The translations under genes and the position numbers were made by a program. Of a stretch of DNA of 8,189 nucleotides, positions 4,933 to 8,189 are shown in pieces; the first letter of the stretch is position 1; every line of letters starts with the position of its first letter. This stretch comes from JAFMDF01 sp964644655 (GTDB taxonomy: Bacteria; Bacteroidota; Bacteroidia; Chitinophagales; Saprospiraceae). The DNA lies in NCBI GenBank assembly GCA_964644655.1, contig CAZXYA010000426.1, positions 1-8,189 of the forward strand, in the 5' to 3' direction. The notes beneath the pieces are model-generated. The model saw only the letters and a program-made list of their open reading frames with translations, was not told the origin of the DNA and ran no database searches.

Positions 4933-5727
4933 ATGAGCAGAGTAACCGTAGAAATAAAAGACCATATTGCGATAGTTAAATTGAATCGTCCCGACAAGAT
5001 GAATGCCTTAGATATTGCTATGTTTGAGGGTATTATTGAGGCAGGTGAAAAAGTAGCTGCTAATTCATCAGTTAGAGTAGTTGTACTGACAGGAGAAGGA
5101 AAAGCTTTTTGTGCGGGAATAGATTTGAGTAACTTTAGTAACCCTAATGGCGCAGGAAGCAAACCGTTGGCAACTCGAACACATGGAGCGGCGAATATGT
5201 GGCAGCAAGCAGCTTGGATTTGGAGAGCTTTGCCTGTTCCTGTTATTGCAGCAGTTCATGGCGTAGCTTATGGTGGAGGCTTACAAATCATGCTTGGAGC
5301 GGATATTAAATATGTTACGACAGATACCCGATTGAGTGTCATGGAAATGAAATGGGGTTTGATACCAGATATGGCAGGTACGCAATTAATGTATCATTCA
5401 GTAAGGGATGATATTATTCGAGAATTGACTTATACCAATCGAGTATTTTCTGGCGAGCAAGCTGTGCAATATGGATTTTGTACCCATGTTTCGGAAGCCC
5501 CATTAGCCGATGCAATAAAATTAGCCACAGAGATTGCAGGCAAAAACCCAACTGCTATAGTTAAAGCAAAAAAACTATTAAATGCGGCACCTTATTTAAG
5601 TGCAGAAGAGGGCTTATTGATGGAATCTGTGGAACAAGATGGTGTAATTATGAAGAAAAATCAGTTAGAAGCGGTTTATGCTAGTATGCAAAAACGTGCG
5701 GGTAATTTTGAGGATTATCGAGAATAA
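4933..5727 (+). CDS. Crotonase-fold enzyme resembling delta3,5-delta2,4-dienoyl-CoA isomerase
   Basis: A 264-residue enoyl-CoA hydratase/isomerase family protein. Landmarks are KLNRPDKMNALD (16-27), the oxyanion-hole segments AFCAGIDL (58-65) and GVAYGGGLQ (110-118), and VMEMKWGLIPDMAGTQ (136-151). At the place of the first hydratase glutamate it has Q118; the second is kept as E138, and D146 follows eight residues later. Rat dienoyl-CoA isomerase uses D176, E196 and D204 with the same E-to-D spacing, and the following ELTYTNRVFSGEQA also resembles that enzyme, so two of its three acids are present. I infer an isomerase-type or unusual crotonase rather than a classical hydratase. It follows the other crotonase gene by 349 bases of repeats and has its own promoter. 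ATG at 4933 follows an A-rich stretch. It converges with the YceI-like gene. Confidence 0.82.
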   Translation: MSRVTVEIKDHIAIVKLNRPDKMNALDIAMFEGIIEAGEKVAANSSVRVVVLTGEGKAFCAGIDLSNFSNPNGAGSKPLATRTHGAANMWQQAAWIWRALPVPVIAAVHGVAYGGGLQIMLGADIKYVTTDTRLSVMEMKWGLIPDMAGTQLMYHSVRDDIIRELTYTNRVFSGEQAVQYGFCTHVSEAPLADAIKLATEIAGKNPTAIVKAKKLLNAAPYLSAEEGLLMESVEQDGVIMKKNQLEAVYASMQKRAGNFEDYRE

Positions 5728-5849
5728 ATTGCTAGTGTTTTATTTACCATTTAATACATCGGTCAAAAAGTATATTTATATGCTGCTCGACGCCTCTGGA
5801 CTAAAGTTCCCCTTGGCGAGACATGTATCGGCGTTTCGCAGGAGGGACT

Positions 5850-5885
5850 TAAAGAGAGCAAAAAGTTAATTTTTTGCTCCCTTTA
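5850..5885. terminator. Long hairpin between convergent genes, likely two-way terminator
   Basis: TAAAGAGAGCAAAAA (5850-5864) pairs with TTTTTGCTCCCTTTA (5871-5885) in 14 of 15 positions around the 6-base loop GTTAAT. It lies between two converging genes, 122 bases after one stop codon and 44 bases after the other. The A- and T-rich top of the stem differs from a classical terminator, but position favours that role. Confidence 0.6.
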
Positions 5886-5891
5886 GAACCC

Positions 5892-5923
5892 CTTTCCGAG
5901 CTTGCGAAGCGAGCGAGGAAAAG
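5892..5923. repeat. Second inverted repeat in the convergent gap
   Basis: CTTTCC (5892-5897) and GGAAAAG (5917-5923) enclose a GC-rich stretch containing GCTTGCGAAGC (5900-5910), itself a 4-base-pair stem. It is immediately 3' of the YceI-like gene on the minus strand and may be part of its terminator. Confidence 0.4.
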
Positions 5924-5929
5924 CTTATT

Positions 5930-6580
5930 TTATTTCAAGGCAGAAAGACTAAGGTCTAGTAAAACATGATCATAGATTATCTTATCTCCGATATCAGCAA
6001 AGAAAGTACCAGACCCGTATCGAATATCAAAATCCGAACGATCTATTTTTAGTCTTGCAGAAATAGAATAACTAGTATCATATTCATAAAAATTGGCTTC
6101 AAAATTTACTGTTTTAGTAATGCCTTTGAGTGTTAATTGACCGATAATTTTGTATTTCGTTTTATTTTCCTTGACTGTTCCATAGGAAATGACCTTATCA
6201 ATATTGAAGGTGGCAGTAGGATGTTTTTTGACATCAAAAAAATCCGGAGATTTTAAATGGTCTTCCAATTTAGCTTTCATGTCTTCCGATTCAATATCTG
6301 AATTGGTGACCGTTGCCATATCTATTTCAACGCTTCCGCCTGAGAATATTTCATCAATAAATAATAATTGACCATTACTAATTTCGATATGCCCTTTGTG
6401 TTCTCCTCCAATTTTATAGCCGGTCCAATTGACTTTACTATGGCCTGGGCTTACCTGCATAACAATTGTATCTGCATAAAAATTACTTTCTGTCTGGACA
6501 TAAAAATTACTGTATAAATCCTTAAATGACACCATAACAAGAAAGGAGCTTAAAATAAAATAAAAAATAGTTTTTTTCAT
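5930..6580 (-). CDS. Secreted YceI-like domain protein
   Basis: The 216-residue protein begins MKKTIFYFILSSFLVMVSF, a typical signal peptide (about residues 1-24), so the mature part should lie in the periplasm or outside. Residues 46-214 match the YceI lipocalin-like fold: HSKVNWTGYKIGGEHKG (47-63), a segment with GGSVEIDMATVTNSD (81-95), LEDHLKSPDFFDVKKHPTATF (split at HL 108-109; FFDV 114-117), and QLTLKGITKTVNFEA (148-162). YceI proteins bind polyisoprenoid-type lipids in their beta-barrel; the ligand here is unknown. There is no lipobox cysteine. The ATG at 6580 is preferred over TTG at 6628, which lies within the predicted -7 box and would add 16 residues before the signal peptide. It diverges from the M20 peptidase gene and converges with the crotonase gene. 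Confidence 0.92.
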   Translation of the reverse strand: MKKTIFYFILSSFLVMVSFKDLYSNFYVQTESNFYADTIVMQVSPGHSKVNWTGYKIGGEHKGHIEISNGQLLFIDEIFSGGSVEIDMATVTNSDIESEDMKAKLEDHLKSPDFFDVKKHPTATFNIDKVISYGTVKENKTKYKIIGQLTLKGITKTVNFEANFYEYDTSYSISARLKIDRSDFDIRYGSGTFFADIGDKIIYDHVLLDLSLSALK

Positions 6581-6625
6581 TTTAAAAAAATTTAAAGTTG
6601 TGATGAAAAATAAAAAAATGAACCA

Positions 6626-6658
6626 CAAAAATCTTAAAAAGAGAAAAAAATTGCCAAT
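6626..6658 (-). promoter_or_regulatory. Possible promoter of the YceI-like gene
   Basis: On the minus strand ATTG (6658-6655), 21 bases, then GATTTTTG (6633-6626), which departs from TAnnTTTG at one fixed base. The start would be about 40 bases upstream of the ATG at 6580. Its -33 box lies in the small palindrome ATTGCCAAT shared with the opposite promoter. Confidence 0.4.
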
Positions 6659-6681
6659 CTTTTTTAAGGATTAAAATTTTG
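6650..6681 (+). promoter_or_regulatory. Possible promoter of the M20 peptidase gene
   Basis: ATTG (6650-6653), 20 bases, then AAATTTTG (6674-6681), one fixed base away from TAnnTTTG. The leader before ATG 6705 would be about 20 bases. The -33 box abuts, base for base, that of the divergent promoter. Confidence 0.4.
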
Positions 6682-6704
6682 TTAACATATTAAAAAATAG
6701 ACGA

Positions 6705-8000
6705 ATGAGATATTTTAACTTACTTATATTACTACTTAGCAGTACTCTTCTTTTTGGACAAGAAAAATCACAAGCGGTTGCTGCTATTAATCCAACTTAT
6801 CAAGAAGAAATTCGTACATTATCTAAGCAAAAATGTGTAAAAAAAGCCTTTCAGTTAATTGAAGAACAGCGAAGTCAAACATTAGCCGATCATATTTTAT
6901 TGACAGAGATAGAAGCCCCTCCTTTCAAAGAGGAGAAACGAGCTGCCCAGTTTTTGAAAATGATAAAAGCAGCAGGCGTAGATTCTGTTTGGATAGATGA
7001 AGTTGGTAATGTATTAGCTCTAAGAAAAGGGAAAAAAGGAAATAAAGTCGTCGCCTTAGATGCACATTTAGATACTGTTTTCCCAGAAGGAACAGATGTT
7101 AAAGTAAAGATGAGAGGGGATACTCTCTATGCCCCAGGTGCAGCGGATGACACAAGGGGGCTGGCAATGGTCATTCGTGTCCTACAAGCCATGAATGATG
7201 CCAAGATAGAAACAGCGCATGATGTTTTATTTGTTGGCTCTGTTGGAGAAGAAGGCTTAGGAGATTTACGTGGAGTTAAACATATATTTAGTGAAAAAGG
7301 GACTAAAATAGATAGTTGGATTGCCATTGATGGAGGTAGTTTGGGCCGAGTAAATAATCAAGGATTAGGTTCTCATAGATATAGAATTACTTTCAAAGGA
7401 CCTGGCGGGCATTCCTGGGGAGCCTTTGGTTTAGGAAATCCGCACCATGCCCTAGGTACAGCTATTCATAATTTTGTACAAGCTGCGGATGCTTTTACTG
7501 CTTATGGTCCTAAAACAAGTTATAATGTAGGTGTTATTAGTGGAGGAACTTCCATTAATTCTATTCCATTTTCCTCTGTAATGGAAATTGATATGCGTTC
7601 AGTCAGCCCTGTTAGATTAGATTCAATGGATGTTATTTTGAAAGATGCCGTAAATGCTGCACTGGCTGCTCAAAATAAAATCAAACGCTTAGGGAAGCCT
7701 TTAACGGTAATAATTGATAAAATTGGGGATAGACCGTCAGGAGAATTACCGGGAACTTTGCCTATCGTTCAACGGGCAATGGCTTGTACTGCCTTTATGG
7801 GAAAAAGACCTCAACTTACTAGAGGATCTACTAATTCTAACATTCCAATTTCATTAGGTATTCCAGCTGTAACAATTGGTAGGGGTGGGGTAGGAAGGAA
7901 TGCACATTCTTTAGCCGAATGGTGGTTAGATGTAGAAGGTTTTAAGTCTACTCAGCTGGCTTTGTTATTAGTATTAGCAGAGGCAAAAATTGCCAAGTAA
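6705..8000 (+). CDS. Secreted M20-family metallopeptidase
   Basis: A 431-residue zinc hydrolase of the M20 family (relatives of PepT, carboxypeptidase G2 and ArgE/DapE), probably exported: residues 1-19, MRYFNLLILLLSSTLLFGQ, form a signal peptide with the FGQ ending common in Bacteroidetes. The dinuclear metal site is complete: H121 and the catalytic-support D123 in DAHLDTV, the bridging D148 in GAADDTRG, the general base E182 with ligand E183 in GEEG, D209 in AIDGG, and H401 in AHSLAEW. The lid or dimer domain begins near residue 219 and includes KGPGGHSWGAFG (231-242) with H236. Substrate cannot be read from sequence; a di- or tripeptide or N-acyl amino acid is plausible. Start ATG at 6705 agrees with the signal peptide. 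It diverges from the YceI-like gene across 124 bases. Confidence 0.92.
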   Translation: MRYFNLLILLLSSTLLFGQEKSQAVAAINPTYQEEIRTLSKQKCVKKAFQLIEEQRSQTLADHILLTEIEAPPFKEEKRAAQFLKMIKAAGVDSVWIDEVGNVLALRKGKKGNKVVALDAHLDTVFPEGTDVKVKMRGDTLYAPGAADDTRGLAMVIRVLQAMNDAKIETAHDVLFVGSVGEEGLGDLRGVKHIFSEKGTKIDSWIAIDGGSLGRVNNQGLGSHRYRITFKGPGGHSWGAFGLGNPHHALGTAIHNFVQAADAFTAYGPKTSYNVGVISGGTSINSIPFSSVMEIDMRSVSPVRLDSMDVILKDAVNAALAAQNKIKRLGKPLTVIIDKIGDRPSGELPGTLPIVQRAMACTAFMGKRPQLTRGSTNSNIPISLGIPAVTIGRGGVGRNAHSLAEWWLDVEGFKSTQLALLLVLAEAKIAK

Positions 8001-8189
8001 AAAACTTAACTTGAAATTTATTTGTTAGACATCTAATTTTAATTTACCTTTAATTGACTGTTAAAAATTTAAAAGAACCTATTTGTTTTTGTTATAAATA
8101 AAAAATGTAACTATTCAGTAGAATAGAGACCATTTCATTGAGAGAAGAGAGAAAAATTAAGGGTTACCAACCATTTCTTCGGTTTTTTA
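8001..8189. other. Gene-free right edge
   Basis: AT-rich sequence with no credible gene or clear hairpin. Short minus-strand frames enter from the right edge, but they are too short to judge. Confidence 0.4.

Noticed and set aside
6581..6628. Longer YceI-like protein starting at TTG 6628
   Set aside because: It overlaps the predicted -7 box, and the ATG at 6580 begins a normal signal peptide.
8140..8189. C-terminus of a minus-strand gene entering from the right edge
   Set aside because: One frame is closed by a stop at the very edge and the others are too short to recognise.

Overview
The window looks like chromosomal DNA of an AT-rich member of the Bacteroidetes. Three things point there: promoters that fit the Bacteroidetes sigma factor (TTTG, 19-20 bases, TAnnTTTG), start codons preceded by A-rich sequence instead of Shine-Dalgarno sites, and an exported protein with an FGQ-type signal-peptide end. 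Which genus it is cannot be told from the sequence. There is no tRNA, rRNA, CRISPR array, transposase or recognisable phage block.

Left part (1-2185), minus strand: trmD (tRNA m1G37 methyltransferase), an ArsC-family reductase and folK (folate synthesis, TTG start) follow one another with gaps of 120 and 303 bases. trmD has a consensus promoter so close to its ATG that the message may be leaderless. Middle (2397-5727), plus strand: a peptidoglycan amidase with three SH3 domains and no signal peptide, then two crotonase-fold enzymes. Active-site positions suggest that the first is a delta3,delta2-enoyl-CoA isomerase and the second is close to delta3,5-delta2,4-dienoyl-CoA isomerase. Together they would suit breakdown of unsaturated fatty acids. 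Right part: a secreted YceI-like protein (minus) and a secreted M20 metallopeptidase (plus) diverge from a shared promoter region.

The most unusual content is intergenic. (1) Degenerate 8-base tandem arrays (ACCTTTNN) lie just upstream of trmD, the amidase and the second crotonase, always in the sense of the gene, and supply or adjoin parts of promoters. (2) A dispersed element with a 20-base palindromic core occurs three times. The cores differ only by transitions and are flanked by 7-base-period arrays (YATNNTT). These copies lie on the 3' side of folK, trmD and the first crotonase. (3) A 132-base near-perfect inverted repeat lies before the second crotonase, and its right arm carries that gene's -33 box. 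I found no clear new multi-gene system. The repeat families and their overlap with promoters are what deserve a second look.
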